Assembly (NCBI RefSeq): GCF_018263855.1
Contig: NZ_CP073318.1
Location: 5,580,001 to 5,644,000, forward strand
DNA length: 64,000 bases
Origin: Kutzneria sp. CA-103260
Lineage (GTDB): Bacteria > Actinomycetota > Actinomycetes > Mycobacteriales > Pseudonocardiaceae
Reading direction: 5' to 3'
The notes below the pieces were generated by a model. That model worked only from the letters and a program-made list of their open reading frames with translations. It made no database searches and had not been told where the DNA came from. Both the position numbers and the translations under genes were made by a program. Below are positions 46,509 through 54,858 of the stretch, piece after piece (position 1 is the stretch's first letter; each line of letters starts with the position of its first letter).

Positions 46509-47165
46509 CTACGCCGTGATCAGGTAGCCGGTCCCGCGAACGGTCTGGATCAACGGCGGGTCACGGAGCTTGCGACGCAGCTGGGCCATCAGGACGTCCA
46601 GCACATTCGACTCCGGATCAGCCGCCCTGTCCCAGGCGTACTTGATCAGCTCCTGACGCGACACCGGCGTCCCGCACGACGTCATCAGCCGTTCCAGAAC
46701 CAGAAACTCCTTGGGGGTCAAGGTAAGGAGCACACCGGCTCGGCGCACCTCACGCATGCCGCCATCCAGCTCGACGTCCGCGCAGCGCAGTGCCGCCGGC
46801 GGTCTTGTCGCGCCGCGCCGGCACAGGCTGCGCACCCTGGCCACCAGCTCGGCCATCGCGAAGGGCTTCGGCAGGTAGTCACCGCCGAGACGCAGGCCGT
46901 CGACCCGGTCGGCCAGGCTGTCCCGCCCCGTCAGGAACAGCACCGGCACCAGCCAGCCGTCATTCCGCCGGCCGTGCACGTAGTGCAGGGCGTCGCCGGC
47001 GGGCAGCATCCGGTCGAACACCACGCAGTCGTAGGAATTGAGGAAGAGAGCCTCGTCGGCGGCCGGTAGGTCGGACGCGACATCCACGGCGAACCCGGCA
47101 CCGCGCAGAGCGGCGCCGAGGGCCGTTCGCACGTTGTCGTCGTCCTCGGCCACCAGCACTCGCAC
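46509..47165 (-). CDS. OmpR-type response regulator with altered receiver loop
   Basis: 218 residues: receiver domain (LVAEDDDNVRTALG; Asp in YDCVVFDRMLP) and winged-helix effector (LTPKEFLVLERLMTSCGTPV). Around the conserved Lys the usual GADDYLVKPF reads LGGDYLPKPF, one residue shorter than in its paralogue at 48754-49428. The two receivers share long stretches (YDC-VFDRMLP-GDA; VPVLFLT-RDSLADRV), so they are duplicates. No kinase is adjacent; it might use the kinase at 49425 or act without phosphorylation. Confidence 0.88.
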   Translation of the reverse strand: MRVLVAEDDDNVRTALGAALRGAGFAVDVASDLPAADEALFLNSYDCVVFDRMLPAGDALHYVHGRRNDGWLVPVLFLTGRDSLADRVDGLRLGGDYLPKPFAMAELVARVRSLCRRGATRPPAALRCADVELDGGMREVRRAGVLLTLTPKEFLVLERLMTSCGTPVSRQELIKYAWDRAADPESNVLDVLMAQLRRKLRDPPLIQTVRGTGYLITA

Positions 47166-47315
47166 ACGTGCAGGCTAGCGGGCCGCGGCGGCCCGCACGT
47201 CGACAATGCTCAAGTACCGCGACTCCTCGACGGTCGGTGGGTGCGCCGCTGATCGTCGGGTAGGCGCCGAACCGGGCCGCGACCAGCAGCGTGCGGCCAG
47301 GTGTCGACGTTTTCA

Positions 47316-48719
47316 TCAGCCCGCCTTGTCCATCAGCCAACCCCGGTCGGCCGCCTTGACCCCGGCCTGGAACCTGCTGCGGGCGCCGAGCCGGTTCATG
47401 ATGTCGGCGACCATCCGCCGGACCGTGCGAACCGAGATGTCCAGCCGGGCCGCGGCGGACTCGTCGGTGCTGCCCGAACAGAGCAGGGTCAACAGGTCGT
47501 GCTCCCGGTTGGTGAGCACCGCGGTGTCCCCCGCGTCGGCCAGCGCGGTGGGGCTGAGCGGCACGGCGCCCGGCCAGATCCGCTCGAACAGGCCCACGGT
47601 CGCGGTCACCACGCCGGGCAGTCGGAAGACCGCCACGCCGGACGAGCTTCCGCTGCTCGACCGGTCCGCGGGCAGCACCGTGGAGGTCCGGTCGACCACC
47701 AGCGCCTCCATCGGGATCTCGGTGTCGGTCCGGACGTCCACTCCGGCGAGCGACAGGCTGCTCAGCACTCCGGACAGCCGCGCCGAGTCCGGGCACAGGA
47801 CGCGGCACCGCACTCCTGGGCGCAGGTTCGCCTGGCTGATCCGGCGCACCGCGTCGATCTGCCCCGGACCGACGCCGGCGGTCATGATCAGCACCTCGCT
47901 GGTGGCCGACGCCAGGAGCTCGTCGATCCCGCTCCGCCGCGACGCCGGACCGCTCCCCGCCACCAGGCTGAGCTTCGCACTCTTGCCCGGATCCCGCTCA
48001 CACAGCACTTTCCTCTGCGCCGCAACGAGTTCCGGACCCGGGTCGATACCGAGTTCGGTGTGCAGCACCTTCCGGACCCGCTCGAAGGCGGCAAGCGCCT
48101 CGGCTGGGCGGCCCGCCTGATGCAGCGCCAGCACAAGCTGTGCCCAGGCGCCTTCACGCAACGGGTCCCGGTCGGTGACGTCCCGCAGCAGCGCTATCGC
48201 GTCGGTCGCCCGGTCCAGCGCGAGGTGCGCGTCGGCCAGCAGGCACCTCAACTCCGAGCGCAACTCCTCCAGCCTGGCCGCCAGCGACCGTGCGGCGTCG
48301 AAGGTGAGTCCTTCGAGCGGCGTGCCCCGCCACAACGCCAGTGCGCCGGAGAGCTGCTCGACAGCACTCTCGTACGCACCGACGGCCACCGCCGCACGTG
48401 CGGACTCGGCGAGCGTCCCGGCCTGTTCGGTGTCCAGTTCGCCGGGCAGCACCTTGATCCGGTAGCCGCCCGGCCTGCTCTCCAGCCGCTCGCCCAGGGT
48501 CTGGCGGAGCTGCCACACGTAGCTGCGCAGGTTGCGCAGCGCCGACATCGGAACGGCCTGTTCATGCCAGATTCCGTCGATCAGCTGATCCACGCCGACC
48601 CACGCGTTAGCGTTCAGGAGCAACACGGCCAGCAGCGCGCCGGGCTTCGTGGCCCTCAGCTCGACACGCGCACCACACGAGGTGCGCACTTCGAGCGGGC
48701 CGAGTACATGAAACTGCAT
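47316..48719 (-). CDS. SARP fused to PLD-like/LuxR sensor regulator
   Basis: 467 residues. The N-terminal SARP winged helix (MQFHVLGPLEVRTSCGARVE) and activation domain (to about 240; AEALAAFERVRKVLHTELGI) are followed from about 262 by a segment typical of actinobacterial TrmB/LuxR regulators (IDELLASATSEVLIMTAGVG, VRCRVLCPDSA, ALVVDRTSTVLPA). A C-terminal LuxR helix-turn-helix follows (about 400-455; LTNREHDLLTLLCSGSTDES). DNA-binding modules thus sit at both ends. Start 48719 has GGAAAG upstream. It is divergent from the next regulator with only 34 bases between the starts. Confidence 0.9.
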   Translation of the reverse strand: MQFHVLGPLEVRTSCGARVELRATKPGALLAVLLLNANAWVGVDQLIDGIWHEQAVPMSALRNLRSYVWQLRQTLGERLESRPGGYRIKVLPGELDTEQAGTLAESARAAVAVGAYESAVEQLSGALALWRGTPLEGLTFDAARSLAARLEELRSELRCLLADAHLALDRATDAIALLRDVTDRDPLREGAWAQLVLALHQAGRPAEALAAFERVRKVLHTELGIDPGPELVAAQRKVLCERDPGKSAKLSLVAGSGPASRRSGIDELLASATSEVLIMTAGVGPGQIDAVRRISQANLRPGVRCRVLCPDSARLSGVLSSLSLAGVDVRTDTEIPMEALVVDRTSTVLPADRSSSGSSSGVAVFRLPGVVTATVGLFERIWPGAVPLSPTALADAGDTAVLTNREHDLLTLLCSGSTDESAAARLDISVRTVRRMVADIMNRLGARSRFQAGVKAADRGWLMDKAG

Positions 48720-48753
48720 GCGCTAACTTTCCGTCGGCACACATGAGGTTTTG

Positions 48754-49428
48754 ATGACAGCGGTGATGGTCGTCGAGGACGACGAGAACATCCGGCTCGC
48801 GGTGGCCACGCAGCTGCGCGCCGTGGGTCTCGACGTCCAGACGTGCGGCGACCTCGCGAGCGCGGACCGGGCGTTGGGCGAGCGCCGCTACGATTGCGCG
48901 GTGTTCGACCGGATGTTGCCCGACGGGGACGCCATCGGCTACGTCCACACCCGACGCCAGCAGGGTTGGCATGTGCCGGTGCTGTTCCTCACCGCGCGGG
49001 ACTCGCTGGCCGACCGGGTGGCCGGGTTCGAGCACGGCGCCGACGACTACCTGGTCAAGCCGTTCGCCATCGCCGAGCTGACCGAGCGGGTGGTCAACCT
49101 GTGCCACCGGGCCGGCGTCGACCGACCGTCGGTGCTGCGCCACCAGGACCTGGTCATGGACTGCGCACGCCGCGAGGTGCGGCGGGCCGACGTGCTGCTC
49201 ACCTTGTCGAACAAGGAGTTCGCCGTGCTGGAGTACCTGCTCACCCGGCTGGGACAGGCGGTGGACCGGGCCGATCTGCTCGAGCACTGCTGGGACGCGC
49301 AGCCCGATCTCATGGGCGACAAGTCCAACCCCGTGGACGCGGTGGTCAAGCGGTTGCGCCGCAAGCTCCGGGAGCCGGAGCTGATCCACACCGTGCGCGG
49401 CCTCGGTTACCGGCTCGGCGCCGCGTGA
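48754..49428 (+). CDS. OmpR-type response regulator
   Basis: 224 residues. The receiver has VVEDDENIRLAVA, phospho-acceptor Asp in CAVFDRMLPDGD, and GADDYLVKPFAIAE. The winged helix has LTLSNKEFAVLEYLLTRLGQ and HTVRGLGYRLG. GAGG lies 6 bases before ATG 48754. Its last bases overlap the kinase start (GTGA), making a classic co-translated pair. It is the intact paralogue of the regulator at 46509. Confidence 0.94.
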   Translation: MTAVMVVEDDENIRLAVATQLRAVGLDVQTCGDLASADRALGERRYDCAVFDRMLPDGDAIGYVHTRRQQGWHVPVLFLTARDSLADRVAGFEHGADDYLVKPFAIAELTERVVNLCHRAGVDRPSVLRHQDLVMDCARREVRRADVLLTLSNKEFAVLEYLLTRLGQAVDRADLLEHCWDAQPDLMGDKSNPVDAVVKRLRRKLREPELIHTVRGLGYRLGAA

Positions 49429-50675
49429 ACCGCTCCCCGGCCGACCGGCTGCGCAGGCTGCGCTGGCTGCTGACCGCGCTGTTCACCACGATGAACGCGA
49501 TCGGGCTGGTGGTGCTGGCCGGGTTCATGATCAACCAGGACGGCAACCGTGGTGTCGACCAGGTCGATGCCGGCCTGAACCGCGTCACCTCGTCGGTGAG
49601 CCGGCTGGTGTCCTTCGACGTGACCGTCGACTTCAACCTGGTCAACACCGACGTGCTGAACGACAGCTGCCCGCAGTTCGCGATCATGCCCGGTGGCGCG
49701 CAGACCTTCCAGGCGCACCTGTCCAACCGCGTCTGTGTGCCGATGGACACCGGCGTGCTCAACGGGCTGGCCGCCGACGCGGTGCAGAAAGGCGGGGTGG
49801 TCGCCGGTTATCAGCAGGGCACCAACGGTCAGCTGGTGATGGTGCGCGCAGAGCCGCTGCTCAACCGTGGCGGCAAGTACATCGGCGCCGTGGTCGCGGT
49901 CGCCGACATGGCCGCTGAGCAGGCGGATCACGCCCAGTTCGTGCTGCTGGTGGTCGGCGGCTGCGTGGCGCTGATCGCCGCGCTCGGGTTCGCGAGCCAC
50001 CTGCTGTCCGGCCGGTCGATCCGGCCCGCCGCGGCGGCGATGCAGGAGCAGGAGGTGCTGCTCGCCGAGACGGCGCACGACCTGCGCGGACCCGTCGCCG
50101 CGCTGCGTGCGCTCGCCGAAACCGCGCAGGCCAACCCGGACCAACGAGCCGCGTTGCTGCCGCGCACCGTCCAACTGGCCTCCGACATGGGCAGCATCAT
50201 CGACAGCCTGCTGGTCCGGGCGCGGCTGGCGGCCGGGGTGGAGCAGCTCAGCATCCAGCCGGTGTGGCTGGACCAACTGGTCACCGATGTGGTCGACCAG
50301 ACCCAGAGCGGGGGCGCACAGGTCACGGTCACCGCCGCACCGACCAAGGTGGACGCCGATCCGACGCTGGTCCGCCGAGCCATCGGCAACCTGCTGGACA
50401 ACGCGGTGCGGTACGGCCGGCAGCCGGGCGCGGAGGCGATCGTGCACATCACCGTCGCCGGGGGCGCCGTCACGGTCGCCGACCACGGTCCGGGCATCGA
50501 CCCGACAGCCGCGGCGGACGCCTTCGACCGGTTCAGCAGCACCGGCGGCTCGTCGGGGCTGGGCCTGTCGATCGTGCGCTGGGTCGCCCAGGCGCATGGC
50601 GGCACCCTCGCGGTGTACAACGCCGACGAAGGCGGCGCCATCTTCGAACTGCGCTTCCCGGCCCTCGCGTCCTAG
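49425..50675 (+). CDS. Sensor histidine kinase, partner of the OmpR regulator
   Basis: 416 residues. Two membrane helices (about 13-36 and 171-194) flank an extracytoplasmic loop with Cys82 and Cys104, possibly a disulphide. The HisKA box is LLAETAHDLRGPVAALRALA (His218), the N box IGNLLDNAVRYG, and the G boxes DHGPGID and GLGLSIVRWVA. It shares a 4-base stop overlap with the convergent gene at 50672 (CTAG). It senses an unknown extracytoplasmic signal. Confidence 0.93.
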   Translation: MNRSPADRLRRLRWLLTALFTTMNAIGLVVLAGFMINQDGNRGVDQVDAGLNRVTSSVSRLVSFDVTVDFNLVNTDVLNDSCPQFAIMPGGAQTFQAHLSNRVCVPMDTGVLNGLAADAVQKGGVVAGYQQGTNGQLVMVRAEPLLNRGGKYIGAVVAVADMAAEQADHAQFVLLVVGGCVALIAALGFASHLLSGRSIRPAAAAMQEQEVLLAETAHDLRGPVAALRALAETAQANPDQRAALLPRTVQLASDMGSIIDSLLVRARLAAGVEQLSIQPVWLDQLVTDVVDQTQSGGAQVTVTAAPTKVDADPTLVRRAIGNLLDNAVRYGRQPGAEAIVHITVAGGAVTVADHGPGIDPTAAADAFDRFSSTGGSSGLGLSIVRWVAQAHGGTLAVYNADEGGAIFELRFPALAS

Positions 50676-51097
50676 CGGATGGCGATGGTCTGCCAGGGCG
50701 GGAGGCTGACCCAGTCGCCGGTGAGCTGGTAGGCCAGGTAGTAGGTGTAGGTGCCGGGCGTGGTCAGTTCGCCGTTGAACACCAGCTCGCGTGGGGTGGT
50801 GCTCACCGCGACGTTGGCCAGCGCGGGAAAGTCGTGGGCCCCGCCCGCCTCGTCCCGCACCCGGACGACGAGCTGGCGCAGGGTCGCCGCCCGGTCCGCG
50901 CTGATCGTGAGATGCGCCGAGACGGCCGGGCCGGTCTGCGTCATCGTGAGCTGCCCGGCGATGGTCACCCCGCCCGTGTTCACGGGCGCGACCGGGACCA
51001 GATCCGGGGTGCTCATCCGCACGATCGCGAAGACGGCGACCGCGAGGATCACGACGCCCCCGGTCCCGAACAGCCACCACCGTGTTCTGCCACCCAT
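50672..51097 (-). CDS. Membrane-anchored small extracytoplasmic protein
   Basis: About 141 residues from ATG 51097. A single N-terminal signal-anchor (WWLFGTGGVVILAVAVFAIV) is followed by a beta-rich domain (GGVTIAGQLTMTQTGPAVSA, TPGTYTYYLAYQLTGDWVSL) of Ig-like appearance. No family is recognised. Its stop codon is interlocked with that of the kinase on the other strand, and it lies between the regulators and the T7SS genes, so it could be a cofactor of either. Confidence 0.7.
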   Translation of the reverse strand: MGGRTRWWLFGTGGVVILAVAVFAIVRMSTPDLVPVAPVNTGGVTIAGQLTMTQTGPAVSAHLTISADRAATLRQLVVRVRDEAGGAHDFPALANVAVSTTPRELVFNGELTTPGTYTYYLAYQLTGDWVSLPPWQTIAIR

Positions 51098-51307
51098 CCC
51101 GCCAGCGTAGAGCTCCCGGCCCCGGCAGGTTCCGGCCATCGACACCCGGCGCCGGCGCGATTCACGAGACGATGCCGGCTGTCCTCAGGGCGCAGTCGTG
51201 GGCGTTGGTCGCCAACAGGCTCTGCGGTCCTGACCCGTGGCAGGAACCGGCCGGATTCGTCCGCAGGGCCGGCCGGGCTGGCACAACTGTGGCCGGAGGT
51301 GGTTGAG

Positions 51308-51634
51308 GTGGCGGATGGTGACCAGGTCGAGATGGCGATCGGCGATGCCGAGCTGTTTGCGACCCGGCTCGGCGTGCTCGGCGACGGGCTGAACCAGGCG
51401 TGGTCGACGGCCGCCGGGCGGCTGGCGGCGGTCGAGCAGCTGGGTGCCGGGCCGATGGGGGCGCGGTTTCTGGCGGCCTATCACCCGACGGACGCACAGT
51501 TGCGTGGGGCGGCCGCGGAGGCGGTGGACCGGGTGGGGCGGTTGTCCGGGGCTGGGCGGCAGAGTGTGCGTGCCTATGACAACGGTAGTGCGCGGGCGGC
51601 CTCGGCAATGGCGGAGCCCGGCCGCGACTACTGA
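51308..51634 (+). CDS. Small helical ESX-associated protein with YxxxD motif
   Basis: 108 residues from GTG 51308 with GGAGG 9 bases upstream. It is predominantly helical (AELFATRLGVLGDGLNQAWS) and contains YHPTD, a YxxxD motif like the T7SS secretion signal. This and its place immediately before eccD suggest a secreted or chaperone-like ESX component of WXG100-like size. No WXG is present. Its end overlaps the convergent small gene by 7 bases. Confidence 0.65.
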   Translation: MADGDQVEMAIGDAELFATRLGVLGDGLNQAWSTAAGRLAAVEQLGAGPMGARFLAAYHPTDAQLRGAAAEAVDRVGRLSGAGRQSVRAYDNGSARAASAMAEPGRDY

Positions 51635-51927
51635 TCCATTGTGGATGGTGGCCGCGCGGACACAAGGCGCGGCCACACCGTGTTGACGTGCTCGCCCGCC
51701 ACGACCACGGCGAAATCCAGGTCACCGTCGGCGACCCAGAACAGCTGCACGGCGGTGCCCTGCTCGGTCGGCGGGGCGAGCGTCAGATGCACCACGGGCG
51801 TGGCCTTCGGCTGCCTCACAGCCAGCCGGGCCGGGCCGCTTTTCCGGCCGCGTGCCGCTGACTCTCTCGCGGCGTCCGCCGTGCTGTCGAGCTTGTGTAT
51901 CTCGGTGCGGGGCAGCCGGATCGGCAC
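51628..51927 (-). CDS. Hypothetical 99-residue protein opposite the ESX start
   Basis: The frame from GTG 51927 encodes IRLPRTEIHKLDSTADAARE and, later, TPVVHLTLAPPTEQG and FWVADGDLDFAVVVAGEHVN. This reads like a small beta-rich cytosolic protein rather than an antisense shadow. No Shine-Dalgarno sequence is evident. The tail-to-tail overlap with the helical protein is tight (stops at 51628-51630 and 51632-51634). No family is recognised. Confidence 0.5.
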   Translation of the reverse strand: MPIRLPRTEIHKLDSTADAARESAARGRKSGPARLAVRQPKATPVVHLTLAPPTEQGTAVQLFWVADGDLDFAVVVAGEHVNTVWPRLVSARPPSTMDQ

Positions 51928-51991
51928 GGGAGTTTGGCAGGTTCCTGCCTGAGCCGGGCCACCCGCCCGACGGTGCCCGACGCTGGAAGGT

Positions 51992-53368
51992 ATGCAGACC
52001 ACTGGCCTGGTGAGAGTCACCGTCGCCACCCCGCACCGCCGCATCGACCTGGCGCTGCCCGAACACGCCGCCGTCGCGGAACTTCTCCCCGGGCTGCTGG
52101 CCCGCGCGGGGAAGGGACTGGCCGACGGCGGGACCGCGGACGGTGGCTGGTTGTTACGCCGCCCCGACGGCGAGGCGTTGGATGCCAACCGCACGCTGGG
52201 CGCGCATCGCATCCGGGACGGAGAGGTCCTGCACCTCGCGCCCCGGCGGCTGGACTGGCCCGAACTGGAGTACGACGACGTGGTGGACGCGATCGCCACC
52301 GGCTCCGGCCGCACCGGCCGGCTGTGGGGACCGCGGCACACCCGGTGGGCCGGGCTGGCCGCCGGCGGCGTGGCGCTGCTGCTCGCGCTGGCCGCGGTGC
52401 TGCGGGCGGGTCCGCCCTGGGGCACGGCGGCCGCGTGGGCGCTGGGCGCGGCCGCCGTGCTGCTGGCCGCCGGCGTGGTGCTGGCTCGGGCGCTCGGCGA
52501 TGCCGGGGCCGGGGCGGTGCTGGCGGCGGCCGCGTTGCCGTTCGCGTTCGCCGGGGGCGGGCTGCTGCTGGCCGAGCCGCACCCGCTGACCGAGCTGTCC
52601 GCCGGGAACCTGCTGTGCGGGGCGGCCGCGCTGTTGCTGGTGGCGGTCCCGGCCCGGCTCGGGGTGGTGGCCGCGCCGACGCTGTTCAACGCGGCGATCA
52701 CGGTCGGCGTGCTGGGAGTGCTGACCGGCTGGCTGGCCACCACCGGCGAGTTCGCCGGTTACCGAGCCGCGGCCGTGGTCAGCGGGGCGGTGCTGGCGTT
52801 GTCGCCCACGTTCGCGCCGCTGTCGTTGCGGCTGGGCCGGGTGCCGATGCCGGTGCTGCCCCGGTCCGCCGCGGACCTGGTGCGCGACGACCCGCAGCCG
52901 CCGCTGCCGCTGGTACACGCCGCCGTCGCGCGGGCGGACACGCTGCTCACCGGGATGCTGGTCGGGGCGTGCGTCGTGGTGCTGGGGTGCGAGCTGGCGC
53001 TGATCGGCAGCGGCGACACCGCGGCGACCTGGCTTCTCGGCGTGCTGGCAGCCGGATTCCTGTTGCGGGCGCGGCTGTATCCGGTGCCACGGCAACGGAT
53101 ACCGGTGCTGCTGGCCGGATTGTCCGGGGCCGGTTGCCTGGCGGCCGGACCGCTGACCGCCGCCGGACCGCTGGTCCTGGCCGGGCCGGCGCTGCTCGCG
53201 GCGGCCGGGATCACGGTCGCCGCGGGTCTGCTGGGCAGCACCCGGGTCGTCAACCCGTATCTGCCTCGGCTGGCCGAGTACGCCGAGACGCTGCTCGCGC
53301 TGGCCGTCGTGCCGGTGGTGCTCGCTGTGCTGGACCTCTACAGCGTCGTACGCGGGCTGGGGGGCTGA
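51992..53368 (+). CDS. eccD: Type VII secretion integral membrane protein EccD
   Basis: 458 residues. The N-terminal ubiquitin-like (YukD) domain (about 1-95; LVRVTVATPHRRIDLALPEH, LRRPDGEALDANRTL) is followed by about eleven membrane helices (for example GVALLLALAAVLR and AALLLVAVPARLGVVAAPTL). It forms the membrane channel vestibule of the ESX complex with EccB and EccC. The helix count and order match the family. It is five bases from eccB on the same strand. Confidence 0.92.
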   Translation: MQTTGLVRVTVATPHRRIDLALPEHAAVAELLPGLLARAGKGLADGGTADGGWLLRRPDGEALDANRTLGAHRIRDGEVLHLAPRRLDWPELEYDDVVDAIATGSGRTGRLWGPRHTRWAGLAAGGVALLLALAAVLRAGPPWGTAAAWALGAAAVLLAAGVVLARALGDAGAGAVLAAAALPFAFAGGGLLLAEPHPLTELSAGNLLCGAAALLLVAVPARLGVVAAPTLFNAAITVGVLGVLTGWLATTGEFAGYRAAAVVSGAVLALSPTFAPLSLRLGRVPMPVLPRSAADLVRDDPQPPLPLVHAAVARADTLLTGMLVGACVVVLGCELALIGSGDTAATWLLGVLAAGFLLRARLYPVPRQRIPVLLAGLSGAGCLAAGPLTAAGPLVLAGPALLAAAGITVAAGLLGSTRVVNPYLPRLAEYAETLLALAVVPVVLAVLDLYSVVRGLGG

Positions 53369-53373
53369 CGGCG

Positions 53374-54798
53374 ATGACCTCGCGACGCGACCAGCTGCAG
53401 GCATACCAGTTCCTGGTGCAGCGCGCGGTTTCCGCGCTGGTGACCAGGGAGACCGATCCACTGCAGCCGCCGTTCCGCCGGTCGACCGGGGCCCTGGTGG
53501 GCGGGATCCTGCTGGCCCTGCTCGCGCTGGCCGGGTTCGGTGTGTACGGGGTGATCGTGCCGGGCGGCAACACCAGCTGGCGCACCCAGTCCGCGGTGAT
53601 CGTGGAGAAGGAGACCGGGACCCGCTACGTCTACCTGGACGGGCAACTGCACCCGGTGACCAACTACGTGTCCGCGCTGCTGGTGCTCGGCCAGCACAGC
53701 CCCACGCTGTCGGTGTCCCGCGACTCGCTGACCGGGGCGCCGCGCGGGCCACTGCTGGGCATCCCGGACGCGCCGGACGCGCTGCCCGGCCCGGACCGGT
53801 TGCTCACCGGGTCCTGGTCGCTGTGCTCCGCGCCTGCCACCGACGCCTCGGGCAGCCCGATCGAGCAGTCGGTGCTGCTGGCCGGGGCTTCGGCAGCCGG
53901 TGGTTCCGGCCTTGCCGACCGCGCCCTGCTGGTCCAGCTGGCGTCGACCGGTGACCGGTACCTGATCTGGCACGGCTACCGGCACCACATCGACGACTAC
54001 GGCTCGGTCGGCACCGGCCTGGCGCTGACCAACCAGCCCTGGGCCACGGTGGATCAGGCCTGGCTGGACGTGCTGCCCGCCGGCGCCCCGCTCGGGCCGA
54101 TCGCGGTGCCGCAGGCGGGGACGGTGTCCACGGCCGTACCCGGGGACAGTGACATCCGGGTCGGCATGCTGCTGGCGGTGCACACCAACGGCGGCTCGCA
54201 GCAGTACTACCTGGCCGGTCCGGACGCGCTGCGGCCGATCACCGAGGCGCAGTACGACATCCAGCGGGCCTACCCGCAGACCATGGCCGCCTATCCGTCC
54301 GGCACGCCGACCGCGATGAGCCTTGATCCCTCGCTGGCGGCCGCGGCGCGCACCCTCGACTCGTCGGCCACCGCGGCGGGCGGCGTGCCGGGCGCCCGTC
54401 CGGCGATCGCCGGCCTGTCGGACGCGGCAACCACGGTCTGCGCGACCTTCGCTCCCGGCGGTTCGGTCCCGCAGCTGACCGTCGGCCCGACGCTGCCGGG
54501 CCCGTTGTCCGCGACGCAAAGCCGGTCGGGGACCGGAACTCCGCTGGCCGACCGAGTGTATGTGCCGCCTGGCGCGGCGGTGCTGGTGGACGCCATGCCC
54601 GCGCCGAACGCGCCCAGCGGCACCGTGGAAGTGGTGACCGACGAGGGTCGCTGCTACCCGCTCGCCTCGCCCGATGCGCTCAAGACCCTGGGCTACGACG
54701 CGGCCCAGCCGGTGAAACTGCCCGCCGGGCTGGTTGCCCGGCTGCCGCAAGGCCCCGGCCTCAATCCCGCGGCCGCGGCCCGGCAACCCATCGGGTAA
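53374..54798 (+). CDS. eccB: Type VII secretion protein EccB
   Basis: 474 residues. The family N-terminus MTSRRDQLQAYQFLVQRAV (cytosolic) is followed by one membrane helix (GALVGGILLALLALAGFGVY) and a large extracytoplasmic repeat domain (DRLLTGSWSLCSAPATDASG, GRCYPLASPDALKTLGYD). It is anchored in the inner membrane and contributes the periplasm-facing part of the ESX machine. Start 53374 follows the eccD stop by five bases. Its TAA stop is the first arm of a 64-base palindrome. Confidence 0.95.
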   Translation: MTSRRDQLQAYQFLVQRAVSALVTRETDPLQPPFRRSTGALVGGILLALLALAGFGVYGVIVPGGNTSWRTQSAVIVEKETGTRYVYLDGQLHPVTNYVSALLVLGQHSPTLSVSRDSLTGAPRGPLLGIPDAPDALPGPDRLLTGSWSLCSAPATDASGSPIEQSVLLAGASAAGGSGLADRALLVQLASTGDRYLIWHGYRHHIDDYGSVGTGLALTNQPWATVDQAWLDVLPAGAPLGPIAVPQAGTVSTAVPGDSDIRVGMLLAVHTNGGSQQYYLAGPDALRPITEAQYDIQRAYPQTMAAYPSGTPTAMSLDPSLAAAARTLDSSATAAGGVPGARPAIAGLSDAATTVCATFAPGGSVPQLTVGPTLPGPLSATQSRSGTGTPLADRVYVPPGAAVLVDAMPAPNAPSGTVEVVTDEGRCYPLASPDALKTLGYDAAQPVKLPAGLVARLPQGPGLNPAAAARQPIG

Positions 54799-54858
54799 GC
54801 GCCGCATAGGAATCAGCCCCGGGCCGCGGCCCGGGGCTGATTCCTATGCGGCGCTTAC
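54795..54858. terminator. Perfect 64-bp palindrome, bidirectional terminator
   Basis: Bases 54795-54826 are exactly the reverse complement of 54827-54858 (32-base arms, no loop). It includes the TAA of eccB (54796-54798) and the TAA of the convergent ESX gene (54855-54857). Confidence 0.85.

Noticed and set aside
49407..51080. 557-codon minus-strand frame opposite the histidine kinase
   Set aside because: Antisense shadow; the plus-strand kinase has all H, N and G boxes.
51895..53373. In-frame 5' extension of eccB through the eccD region
   Set aside because: It is the other frame of eccD; the EccB family N-terminus begins at 53374.
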